64,000 bases of DNA from Muricea muricata (Eukaryota; Cnidaria; Anthozoa; Malacalcyonacea; Plexauridae). The notes below the pieces were generated by a model. That model had not been told where the DNA came from, made no database searches, and saw only the letters and a list, made by a program, of their open reading frames with translations. The stretch lies in assembly GCA_963855995.1 (NCBI GenBank), contig OY979721.1, positions 14,673,893 to 14,737,892 of the forward strand, given 5' to 3'. Shown here one piece after another: positions 11,901-21,814 of the stretch. The translations under genes and the position numbers were made by a program. The stretch's first letter is position 1; every line of letters starts with the position of its first letter.

Positions 11901-14900
11901 CGCTCCTCAAATACATATATAAGATATGCAGTCTATTCTCGCAAATGAAAAGGTAGTCTTTATCAACTTTTCATTGAATACCATACTTAGTTCCATTTTT
12001 GAGTATCAATAAAGATGCCGGATGTTATGTTATTTGTAATTTATTACAAATTAGTTTCTCTCTCTTTCTCTCTTTATGATAAAATTTATGTAGTGACACC
12101 GCTGAAGCATATCTGACAATGAACTGGTATTTTAGGAATTTACTCTCAGGATATATTGAATCCTCTAAATAAGCGAATTACTCATAACAAGGCGTGTGTA
12201 CAGAGACTTCTTTCAACTTAACTTCAAGCTGGACATCAAATTCTTTGAGTTTAATGTTGCTATGTATCTTTTGTTTAACTTGTCTTGGTGTATTTCAAAC
12301 AGTTCCAAAGGTTAATCTAATGATAATAACCTTCTAATTTATGTATTGTTATGCAAAAATTAAGCTGTTAAGTGTTGTGTGGTTATTTATATGCATGAAT
12401 TATCAGCATTATTACCTAAGTGTTCTTTAGTCCGGCTTCAGTTATAGTGATGATGTGGTTCTGCAGCGAGCGTGTGCGAGGAGTCGTTGTTTTTCTTCTT
12501 TTCTATCCGACATGATACGGAATGAATTTAAACGGTGCAAGCACCTTCCGATATGGATTACAAGACCTTTCCGATCGTGGTTAAGCCACCTCGTAAGAAG
12601 AAATCTTGTTTAAAATCTGTCTTTTGTTGCTTTTGTTGTTGTTGTAGAAATGACGTTAGTTCAGAGGTATAAATTTACAATTGTACAGCATATAACTGCT
12701 ATGTTGCATAAATAATAACGTTTGTTTGTAGTATATTGAAATTGTACTTGTTTATTTAATGTCTGAGCGGGTGTTTGATGACTGTACAAAATTTCCAACA
12801 TTAAGTTACGTTCATCTACATAAGCTGTTCAGTACCAGTACTCATGCATAGGGCCGTGGTCGTATCGCGTTGGTTTTCACAGTCAAATTGTCAGCCTTGC
12901 AAAGAATATTACCATTCAAAATTCAGCGGTAACATGAAATTGGACTGCATTTAAATGTACAGTAATGCCCAAAACGCTGTATTTGAATTGTACATTGATG
13001 CAGTAACAACAAAATTTGTGATATTGTCGAAGGTGGCTTCTATCTGGAAGTAACCTCAGCTCAACCAAACTAAAACGATATTTTACCATGACAATGAATA
13101 ACATCCTTTAATCTTTCTCCTTCTCTTAAATCCCTCCGCAGAATTTTTTTATTCCAGCTGTCGAAATCTCGCAGTGGTCAGAAGTGTAAATGCATTGTAC
13201 AGGGTGAGTAAAAAGAACTGATGCCCATTCGTATTCAAATCAACCGCATAGCGACTGTAATTTGAAAGAAGTTAATTAACTACAATTAATAGTACACTTA
13301 TTTCACATGCCTCGTATACCCATGAGATATATTTTGGTTACTTCTCTCAAATTACAGTCGCTCTGTCGCTAATTTGAATATGAAAGGGGGTATCAGTTTT
13401 TTTACTCACCCTGTACATTGATTAGGTATTTTAATTATGTTTTTACGGCAACTGAATGATGTAGAAATATGAAGTATCATTTTCTTATTTCTCGTTTCAA
13501 TCTTTAAGCATAGAACAGAAAGGCCACTCGAGTCGGAACCTTTGAAGTTTATGTCCCCACGCATGTCGCATTGCGCACCTTCATTATGCAGCTTCTGGCC
13601 AGTCAATTGCTTTTTCTGGCGAATAGAAATGCTGAACTGGCTGCTCTGCCATTTCTCTGGCCAGTCAATACCATTATAATAGGGGGCATGTTGCACTGCT
13701 GAGTGGCGCTACTGTTTATACCCTATAAGTGTCGTAGTTTGTTATGTATGTACATTATGGTTCTTGTTGGTGTATCAAACTCTAATTTCAAAACGAGTAA
13801 CGTTAAGGAATGTTATTAAACGCTGCGATTGATAAATAAAGTTTCTTTGTCTTACAATGTTGATTTGCGGGAGGGTCACGTCGTCAACCTAATTCTAGTT
13901 GATTACAAAGCAAGTTATCCACACTCAGGCCAAGGGTCAAGTTATTTTGGTAAAGTTTTAAGCTTCAGTATTCACAAGATTTGAGTGAACAAAAGCACTT
14001 CACATTCCGTTGTAATCCATTGTTTGCTAGCACTTCATTAAATATGTCAATCATTGACATCTAGTGCTCGTTGCTTGTTCTTGAAGGTGTTCATTTCTGT
14101 CGTTTTCAAGTTTCCTTTCGTATGGTAATTCGCCCTGACCAGTGATGCATCTATTGTAGTTGCAACAATGTCCTGTCCCGGTTGCTCTGCGATCCATTAA
14201 TACTGGCTCATATTTGGCGCCATTGATTAAGTTTACTTCCAGTTTTCATTAAACCATGGTTCAACCACGCGTGTTAAGTAAACCTTTTTAAATGAACACA
14301 ACCTCCTCTCCTCACGGAGGAATTATACTTGAATGAGACCCCACCCACCCAGCTAGTCCCCCTTCCCGGAGAAATCATTTCAGAAGTTGCAAATTTTGTT
14401 TAGGAAAGTGCGCCTATGATTGTGACAGTCGATGTGGATGATGCAAGGGATAAAAGCGATCGTAATTCCTCGATCACTGAATATGAAGAAGATCTTGATG
14501 TCTCGTTCTCGAAATTTGGAGCAGGACTGGGCAACAGGAAATTGAAGGATCAGTTGAGTATGGTCAGTGTCGTACCGCTTGTTTTCCAATAATGTACCAT
14601 GTTGTTAGCAAATATGCGATACCAGGGAGCACCATTGATATGTATTAAGACTGGATAGTGTAAAGCCCAAATAAAAATTGAAGTCGGAAACACGTCATAT
14701 TTCGAGACCGGCAGCCATTTTGAATGGGCCTCATGCAAGGCGTGAATCGACGAAGTTCCTGTGAAAAAACAACCTGATTTTAGGAAGCTTTTGCCTTTAA
14801 CGCAAAACAAAACATTCTGTATAGAAATCTATGTCAAACCAATACCAAAAATATGACGCACTTCTGACTTTAAAACCCAACAATAGATGTGCTATCCAGC

Positions 14901-16726
14901 TCTAGTACATATCGGTAGATAGCACAGGCGTATTTAAAAAAAAATTAAAATCAAACATTGTGTAATAAGAAGTTTGCGTTCTCTAGTTGTCATATGACTC
15001 ATTTTTGTAATAATCGTAATATTATGATGAAGATCGAATCTATGGATCAAACACTGTAATAAAAAACATATGTGGTCTTACAGAAACCAAACCTTTTCCT
15101 GTTGTTTTTCACAGGGAAGTCGAGAGAGTATTGTTAGTTACTACAGCAATGCTGGTGGGGAGGTTTACGGCAAATATCCAGTCAGTGGGGAGATCTTGTT
15201 TGGTATAAAATACGACCCCAAAATCCAGGAGTTTCAAATCCAGATTCACCAAGCACGTGATATCACTGCTGTAGATAAGAAGAGCAAGACATCAGATCCG
15301 TAAGTATACGTTAAACTCGATTCTCCTGCCTGTACCGCCCCCCCCCCAGCCCGCCTCTTTGGAGGGGTGGAAAATACAATTGAAATTTAATTTCAATATG
15401 TGCATGTAGGTACATTAAGACGTACTTACTGCCTGACAGAAGTCGAACTGGAAAGAGAAAGTCTAAAGTAAAGAAACACACAGTCAACCCAGTGTTTGAC
15501 GAAATACTTACGGTGAGTCTCTTCTACGCTGTTGATAGAATTTATCGCAGCACAACCAAAACATGTACCCTAATTTATAAATTAGATTTTATTGCTCCAT
15601 TTTATTGCTTCGTAACATGTCATTTGCAGCAAATTTGAAACTGAAAAAAAATGATAAAAATCTTTATATGACGAGGGTTCATATCTGGATGTGATGATGA
15701 ATGTTCATACTCATCGTAATACATTCATATTGCAGTACAAGATTACTTATGATGAGATTCTTCAACGAACGTTATGGCTTGCTGTCTGGAATCATGATTC
15801 ATTTGGTCATAATGACTTCTTGGGTGAAGTCTTAGTGCCCATTGATGAGTACCATCAGTCTGGTTTTAGTCTTGAAGATCCAGAGCCTCAGTGGTACGAT
15901 CTTTGTGAACGGGTGCGTTTTCTCAGAAAATATATGTTTTCCAAAAAATACATGCACACTGTTTCCATCATTGATAACAATTAGTTTAAAACTAACGCCT
16001 TTACCACATAGTCTGAGTTGTCGTCTCTTTTACAGCAAGCAGAAGACCCACAATTCTCTTATAATGGAGAGATTGTATTCGCCTTGAAATATGTTCCACC
16101 CTCAGCCTTAGTCAGCACTAAGAAAAAGAAAAAGAAGAAGAAGGCAGACGAAGAGAAAGGAGAGCTTCATATTAATATTATTGAAGCAAGTAATCTTCTG
16201 GCTAAAGATGCGAACGGTTTTTCTGATCCATTTTGTAAGAGGTACAATGTGCAATATAACATTTATCCTCACGTGTTTAGCGTGCGACATTTTGTGCACT
16301 TATTCACCACGTCATTATGTATCTATATTATTTCCACTTTGCTTCTTTCTTCAATTTGTTACTAATTAATTGAATTGTTTCTCCACATGCAGTTACCTGT
16401 TGCCAGACAAGAGTAAGAAAACCAAACAGAAAACACCAGTGGTCAAGAAAAGTCTCAATCCAAAATGGAACTACCACTTCATTTATGATAATGTCACTCA
16501 TGAAGAGCTCATGGACAGAGTCCTGGAACTGACTGTATGGGATTATGATAGAGGATCTAGTAATGAGTTTCTTGGTGGAGTACGATTGGGACTGGGCGCT
16601 GGTCTGCAGGAATGGGATGACTCGACATCAGAGGAACAAGCCGCTTGGAATAAAATGTTGAATAATCAGAATGATTGGAATCAAGTCAGCTTGACTTTGA
16701 GAGATAACATGGGCAGTCATAAGTAA
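5958..16726 (+). CDS. SYTL: Synaptotagmin-like protein (RabBD zinc finger, long acidic linker, C2A-C2B), long form
   Basis: Eleven exons: 5958-6073, 6273-6491, 7483-7824, 7915-8051, 8654-11463, 14404-14562, 15115-15299, 15410-15512, 15736-15912, 16036-16241 and 16393-16726. They join in frame to 1595 aa. Residues 1 to ~120 form a Slp/rabphilin Rab-binding domain: an amphipathic helix ([13 protein letters not shown]), four CxxC pairs (CARC, CPRC, CKVC, CTLC) and the SGAWFF motif used by Slps to bind Rab27. Exon 5 alone encodes 937 acidic, Ser-rich disordered residues. The C-terminus has the Slp lead-in [19 protein letters not shown] and two C2 domains containing [12 protein letters not shown] and SDPFCKSYLLPD. 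The family tethers Rab27/Rab8 vesicles to the plasma membrane; Drosophila bitesize has the same layout and a long linker. The start is the ATG opening the Rab-binding helix. The TAA at 16724 overlaps a possible donor (AA|GTAAGC). Confidence 0.85.
12512..12613 (+). promoter_or_regulatory. Out-of-frame upstream ORF overlapping the alternative first exon
   Basis: An ATG at 12512 opens a 33-codon frame that overlaps the ATG of the Cys-cluster exon (12553) in another frame and stops at 12611-12613. If the short transcript starts upstream of 12512, this ORF could reduce initiation at 12553. It could equally be chance. Confidence 0.3.
12553..12666 (+). CDS. Candidate alternative first exon of the SYTL gene: basic and Cys-cluster N-terminus
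   Basis: This exon lies in the 2.9-kb intron between the giant acidic exon and the exon at 14404. It encodes 38 residues: [13 protein letters not shown], a basic patch RKKKSCLKS, then [16 protein letters not shown]. Seven cysteines within 13 residues next to basic and hydrophobic residues look like an S-palmitoylated membrane anchor. The exon ends GAG|GTATAA, a donor in phase 0, exactly the phase needed by the exon at 14404. Joining it to the six downstream exons gives an uninterrupted 425-aa protein: Cys anchor, short linker, C2A, C2B. Synaptotagmin-17 (B/K protein) has a comparable Cys-cluster anchor, and Drosophila bitesize makes isoforms without the Rab-binding domain. Without splicing the frame stops one codon later. 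Transcription is not shown by sequence alone. Confidence 0.55.
13200..13413. mobile_element. MITE, 214 bp, TA-flanked (Tc1/mariner type)
   Basis: The element begins CAGGGTGAGTAAAAAGAACT and ends with the inverse (...TTTTTTTACTCACCCTG), and is flanked on both sides by TA (13198-13199 and 13414-13415). A second inner inverted pair (CTGTAATTTGA / TCAAATTACAG) strengthens the hairpin. TA target duplication and CAGGG ends are typical of non-autonomous mariner-like elements. It sits in the large SYTL intron. Confidence 0.75.
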
Positions 16727-16771
16727 GCTACTTCTGTATGTATGGGATTTGTTTTTCATTTGTTCGTTCGT

Positions 16772-17019
16772 TTTGTTTGTTTGTTTGTTTGTTTGTTTGT
16801 TTGTTTGTTTGTTTGTTTGTTTGTTTGTTTGTTTGTTTGTTTGTTTGTTTGTTTGTTTGTTTGTTTGTTTGTTTGTTTGTTTGTTTGTTTGTTTGTTTGT
16901 TTGTTTGTTTGTTTGTTTGTTTGTTTGTTTGTTTGTTTGTTTGTTTGTTTGTTTGTTTGTTTGTTTGTTTGTTTGTTGACATTGTTTGTTTGTTTGTTTG
17001 TTTGTTTGTTGTTGTTGTT
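16772..17019 (+). repeat. (TTTG)n microsatellite, about 55 copies, ending in (GTT)n
   Basis: A nearly uninterrupted tetranucleotide array starts about 45 bp after the first SYTL stop codon, is broken once by GACA near 16978, resumes, and ends as GTT repeats. The long VCLFVCLF and KQTNKQTN open frames here are translations of the repeat and not genes. Confidence 0.95.
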
Positions 17020-18458
17020 GCTTGTTGTGTTGGTTGTTATTGTTGCACAGTGATGGTGGTGATAGTAACAGTGGTGGCTAGTCGTTGGTGGTTCTGCTGT
17101 TGTCAACATCATCTATTATATTGTTGTGTGATTCACTCGCATTTATAAGAAAATGTACTCAACAACACGAGATGGGTTTGGTTTATGGATGTAGAGATAA
17201 TAGTATTCTCGTTTTACGACGAGATATTGTGGAGGACTTTTTTCTGTCATTTTTCTAACAATTTTGTATCAGATATTTTTCGTATATTTTGGTATAGAGT
17301 TTACAAGGAGTACATGTTTTTCACTATTTATTTCATATTCATTCATGTGCATTTTGGTATTTTCTTTTATGAAATTTTGTTTTGTTTTTTTTTACTTTTT
17401 CCTTTGCAAAATATTTATATTATAATTGTTCATTTTTGAACTAGAACTATAGCCTAACACATCACATCGTAGTATCATATTGCTTAATGGATAGAATGAG
17501 ATATTCATTGCAGCCCACGCTAACAGAAGAATATTCATTTGAAATATTCAACGAAATACTCAAAGTATTCAAAGTTTGTTTCTTCTCTTATATGACTGTC
17601 AGATCTCCAATCCCATGCATATATTGTATTTATATCACAAAACACATCTATTTATATGCAATGCATATTTCATTTTGTTCTTTATTAACCAATAATTGTA
17701 ACTTTTCAACGTGTAATGCAAGTTTTTGTATGTTTTATTTTTATTCGTATAGTTGAAATAAAATGTACGTTTGTGCATACTTCATCAGTTTAACGTACAT
17801 ACTCTACATACTTCATAAATTTTTAACGTACATATATAATGGCCTCTGTTGTGTCTGCCATAGAGATGCTGTCAAATATATAGACGACATGCCACAGGAG
17901 GGCACGGAATGCACTAAGCAGAAAACCAATATGGCGACTGATTACGTGTATTTGCAAGATATGCATACTGTATACAAATTAAAACCATCAGACATTCAGT
18001 ATCAATCATAACACGACAAAGTTTCTTTTTTGATTGTTTTAAAAATGAAAAATGCTCCATACGATCCCTAAGTGTTCATATACTTTGCACAAGATACATA
18101 AATCATAATGAGTGAACATACTCATCAGATATGCAAGTATGCGTGCAACTTAACTACATATGAATCAAAAGCGAGTCTTAATTGCGGTGCCTCGCAGACA
18201 ATTATCATTCTTTTAATTGTGTCTGGAATTTGAATATTTAAAATGAGTTTCTAGCTAAATCACTAAAATCGAGTCGTTATCATTTTCCCATGAGATATGT
18301 ATAAAAAATTCGAGCTTTAAAAAGGCGTGCTCTTTCGTAGTGGGTTTCTATTCGTGTTAGCGGCGAAGTTTTCGTTTGCGCGAAGCTCCGGAAACGCAGG
18401 AAAAGACTACAAGGCAAGTGATGTTCTTTGTTATATATATTTGCTGTTCATGTTTGCT
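17020..18458. other. Downstream flank of the first SYTL gene
   Basis: This AT-rich stretch lies between the TTTG array and the transposon. It probably holds 3' UTR of the first SYTL gene. The only coding-like part is the candidate alternative last exon at 17864-18011, listed separately. Confidence 0.4.
17864..18011 (+). CDS. Candidate alternative last exon of the first SYTL gene
   Basis: A possible acceptor (TCTGCCATAG, ending 17863) opens a frame reading DAVKYIDDMPQEGTECTKQK..., stopping after VYKLKPSDIQYQS. Its phase matches a possible donor formed by the last codons of C2B (CATAA|GTAAGC, about 16722). Splicing there would replace the normal stop and add about 48 residues. The peptide is not low complexity but matches no family I know. 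It could be untranslated 3' sequence. Confidence 0.25.
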
Positions 18459-18462
18459 TTAA

Positions 18463-21265
18463 GGTAGTCATTCCCCTTTAAAATGTAATTTTTGAAAAAA
18501 AAATCAAATTTTTAAAATTTATATATTTAGGTACTTTAAGTATTATACTTTAAGATAACATGGCTTGTTTTGTTGAAAAAATGCATATTTGTGAGAAAAT
18601 AGGTGTTTAAGAAGCCCTATTTAAAAAATTTCCCCATAGCAACGCCATAGCAACGCGTTTTCCTTCCAAATTTGCTTGATTATTTCACTGACAAAGCGTA
18701 TTTTTTTGAATTAAACTTTTGATGTATGTTATTTAAAGCTATGCCAGTAGATCTCTTTGTGATTGGTTCATTTTCGTAGGCATAGCAACGCGCTGACTTC
18801 TCAAACTCGAGGTCGATTTGTGGCGAGCTGTGTAAAAAATTGTGTCAGAAAATTGCTGTTTTTTTCGCGTTTATAAGTTGAAATATTGTTGTTACAGTGT
18901 AGAATTACATTCCTAAGGTTGTTCTGAGTGTAATTCAGAGTGAATAGATGGGGAACTCGAAAAATAGAGCAAGAAAAAAGAAGAAGATTCCACCGTCAAG
19001 GAAGAAGAATATAATCCAAGATGGCGGACCAAGCTACAAAGATCGTGGACCTTCTGCGAAAAAAATCAGCCAGAATACAGAATTGCTTCGTGGTATGACG
19101 GAAAACATTGATAGTACTGTAAAAGAAGGAACTATTTTAATGGACTTATCCATACTATGCAATGTATTTGACAATGTTTTGAAGTGCCCTGATTGTGGAT
19201 GTGATATAAAGTCACATGCTGACATGAAAAAGAAATGTGGATATTCCAATTACCTCGTGTTACAATGTGAAAGTATGGAGTGTGATTGGGAGTATTCTTT
19301 TAATACTTCAAAGAAACAAGGTCATTCTTATGAAGTGAATGTAAGAACAGTCTTAGCTTTCAGGGAAATTGGCAAAGGGCATAATGCCATGACTACCTTC
19401 AACAAGGTCATGAACATGCCTCCTCCACTAACCCGTCGTGTCTTCACAAAGATCCAAAATGAAAAGGTTTTGCCTGCTGTAAAGAAGTTGGCTTCTGATA
19501 GTATGATCAACAATGCCTATCAAGTCAGAGATGAAATAGCAAATGATGATGGTGAATGTGGAGTGTCGATCGACGGTACTTGGCAGAAGCGAGGATATTC
19601 GTCCCATAATGGGATTGTTACTGTGATCTCCTTGGATACGAAGAAATGCCTGGATGTGGAAGTGTTGTCAGACAAGTGCCAAGAATGCCAAAAGTGGGGG
19701 GAAAAGATTAATGACCCAGGCTACAATGCATGGAAAGCATCCCATGAATGTAAGATCAATCATGAAGGAAGCGCTGGCAGTATGGAGACAACTGGTGCCG
19801 TTCGGATTTTTAAAAGGTCGGTGGCTACGAGAGGGCTGAAATATATGGACATGCTTGGAGATGGGGACTCCTCAACCTATAACAGTATTGTTAAAAGCCA
19901 GCCATATGGAGAGGATTCTATTCCAAACAAATTAGAGTGTATCGGCCATGTTCAAAAAAGGGTTGGAAGTCGTCTACGCAAACTGAAGAGTTCGAACAAA
20001 GGAGTGAAATTGGCTGATGGGAAAGGTTTGGCTGGTAAAGGTAGGCTGACTGACAGTAAAATTGATGTGTTGCAAAACTATTATGGCTTGGCAATCAGGG
20101 AAAACCTTGATGATGTTGGTAAAATGGCCAAGTCCATAGAAGCGTCTCTTTACCATGTTGCATCAACTGCCGAGAATCCACAGCATCATCTCTGCCCAGA
20201 AGGAAAGGACAGTTGGTGTGGATATAAGAGAGACAAGGAAGAATATAAACATAAAAATGGAATACCAAGCTGTATTGTTGATATGATCAAGCCAGTATAC
20301 AAAGACCTTAGCAAATCTGAACTGCTAAGTAAATGTACTCATGGCTTGACACAAAATGTTAACGAGTGTCTGAACAGGCTCATCTGGGACAGATGCCCTA
20401 AGTCTACTTATGTTGAGCAAGAAACTGTGGCTCTTGCCACCTACCTGGCTATTCTTAAGTTTAATGATGGTGACATTTCCTTCTTGAAGTTATTTCAGGA
20501 CCTTGATGTAACTCCTGGTATTTTCACTGGTAAAGCCTCGGAGGAATGTGACAACTCGAGGATAAAACTGTCGGCAAAAAAGAGCTCAGAACAAGTGAAG
20601 AAGAGAAGAAAGATACTGAGGCACCAAAGAAAACACTATATAGACACTACAGAAGACCAAGAAGGTGTTACCTATGAAGCAGGTGCTTTCTAGAGACTAT
20701 ATAAACCAGAACAAAACATTAAAGTACTATTTTCTCAATTTCACAGTTTTCTCATTTCAGTTAATCTTTGTGACAGCATATCTTTCTGAATATTTAGTGT
20801 AAAAGGTTGAAACTTGGTATGTTTATGGCTTTTAACATTATCTAGTAACTGACCATTTTTAATTTTTCATATTTTTCATTAGTAATGTATAAATGAGGTT
20901 TAATTACCTAATTAGCTGTAAAAAATCCCTGTTTTTTCCTAATGTGCAGATTTTTTACCAAATTTTTTGCAAAAATGTTTTAAAGTGAAAATAAAGATGG
21001 TCAGTTACTAGATCATGTTATAAGCTTTCAAAATATATGTCATTTATGTTCTTCTGATTAACGGTGTGTGTGGTATCATGTTTCATGCGACGCCATTTTT
21101 TGGCTAATTAGCGGGCGGCCATATTGGATAATTAGTGTAATTAATGAGTAACCTAAAAATTTTTTTTAGATTTTGATTTTTATCACTGTGCCCCTTAAAA
21201 AAATGTTTTTGCTGAGTCTGTACCTTGTAAAATAAAAAAAAATGCTTTAAAGGGGAATGACCACC
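18463..21265 (+). mobile_element. TTAA-flanked DNA transposon, about 2.8 kb (Kolobok-like)
   Basis: The ends are inverted repeats: GGTAGTCATTCCCCTTTAAA on the left and, reverse-complemented, GGTGGTCATTCCCCTTTAAA on the right (one mismatch). Both sides are flanked by TTAA (18459-18462 and 21266-21269). TTAA duplications are used by piggyBac and Kolobok elements. The enclosed transposase does not look like piggyBac but matches the Mutator-like transposase domain found in many cnidarian and fish elements, so Kolobok-type is favoured. The open frame is intact and the ends are nearly perfect, indicating a young insertion. It lies between the two SYTL paralogues. Confidence 0.8.
18948..20693 (+). 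CDS. Transposase (Mutator-like transposase domain), single exon
   Basis: A 581-aa uninterrupted frame starts at the ATG after a TAG. The N-terminus is strongly basic (NSKNRARKKKKIPPSRKK), suiting nuclear import and DNA binding. A Cys-rich zinc-binding region follows (CPDCGCDIKSH...KKKCGY...CESMECDW, ~residues 80-110). The catalytic core has GVSIDGTWQKRGYSSHNG (first Asp, ~residue 207), a CQECQKW pair, MLGDGDSSTYNSI (second Asp, ~residue 303) and NECLNRLIWDRCPK (candidate third acidic residue, ~residue 475). These blocks are those of the Mutator-like transposase domain family. The C-terminus is basic again. There is no frameshift or premature stop, so the copy may be active. It has no functional link to the SYTL genes around it. 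Confidence 0.85.
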   Translation: MGNSKNRARKKKKIPPSRKKNIIQDGGPSYKDRGPSAKKISQNTELLRGMTENIDSTVKEGTILMDLSILCNVFDNVLKCPDCGCDIKSHADMKKKCGYSNYLVLQCESMECDWEYSFNTSKKQGHSYEVNVRTVLAFREIGKGHNAMTTFNKVMNMPPPLTRRVFTKIQNEKVLPAVKKLASDSMINNAYQVRDEIANDDGECGVSIDGTWQKRGYSSHNGIVTVISLDTKKCLDVEVLSDKCQECQKWGEKINDPGYNAWKASHECKINHEGSAGSMETTGAVRIFKRSVATRGLKYMDMLGDGDSSTYNSIVKSQPYGEDSIPNKLECIGHVQKRVGSRLRKLKSSNKGVKLADGKGLAGKGRLTDSKIDVLQNYYGLAIRENLDDVGKMAKSIEASLYHVASTAENPQHHLCPEGKDSWCGYKRDKEEYKHKNGIPSCIVDMIKPVYKDLSKSELLSKCTHGLTQNVNECLNRLIWDRCPKSTYVEQETVALATYLAILKFNDGDISFLKLFQDLDVTPGIFTGKASEECDNSRIKLSAKKSSEQVKKRRKILRHQRKHYIDTTEDQEGVTYEAGAF

Positions 21266-21269
21266 TTAA

Positions 21270-21814
21270 AGGCCTTACGTCGCGACGTCCAAGTGTTTGT
21301 CATATCAGGATGTGATATTATGCTTGTGTTCATTAAACTCTTGAGCAAGATGCATTGTATATTTTGATTTTAACATGGGAGCTCCTCTTCTAGGTTCTGT
21401 GGTGAAGTCTTTTAAAGACGATCAAGTTCTTAATAGAGGTAATTATAGACATATATAATCTGAATATTAGTACTTAATTTAGGCTGAATATAGATGTGTT
21501 CAAGTTCCGCTAATGCATCTAGTCAGCGTATGAAAGTGTCGCTTTTACCGACTTCCTGACAAGGATTTTTATGTAAAACATCAAACTATACAGGAAAGTG
21601 TGTACGTTGTGTTTGATCGTAGTAACAGTCGATCTGTATAGCCTTCCTCGTAAATTTCACCTGCGGCATGCTAAGTTTATGCCTGACCTCGACTGTATGA
21701 TTGTACTACACTCGTATATAGCTCGTGTAAAACTACATTTATATATAAAGACCATTTTTCAACCGGATCCTGCAGAATAATCGGGCACTTGTATTTATTT
21801 TGTAGAAACCAGAA
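21270..21814 (+). promoter_or_regulatory. Probable 5' region of the second SYTL gene
   Basis: The region between the transposon and the first secure coding exon contains a small frame starting at 21375 (MGAPLLGSVVKSFKDDQVLN) with donors at about 21401 (phase 0) and 21438 (phase 1). The acceptor at 21804-21805 (TTTTGTAG) precedes three in-frame codons (KPE) before the ATG at 21815. The small frame could be a non-coding or coding first exon, but only the weaker phase-0 donor would join in frame. Confidence 0.35.

Noticed and set aside
16738-17148. VCLFVCLF and KQTNKQTN open frames
   Set aside because: Pure translation of the TTTG microsatellite in all frames.
18463-21265. Classification of the transposon as piggyBac on the basis of TTAA
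   Set aside because: The transposase has the DGTWQKRG and GDGDS motifs of the Mutator-like transposase domain, not the piggyBac DDE_Tnp_1_7 pattern.
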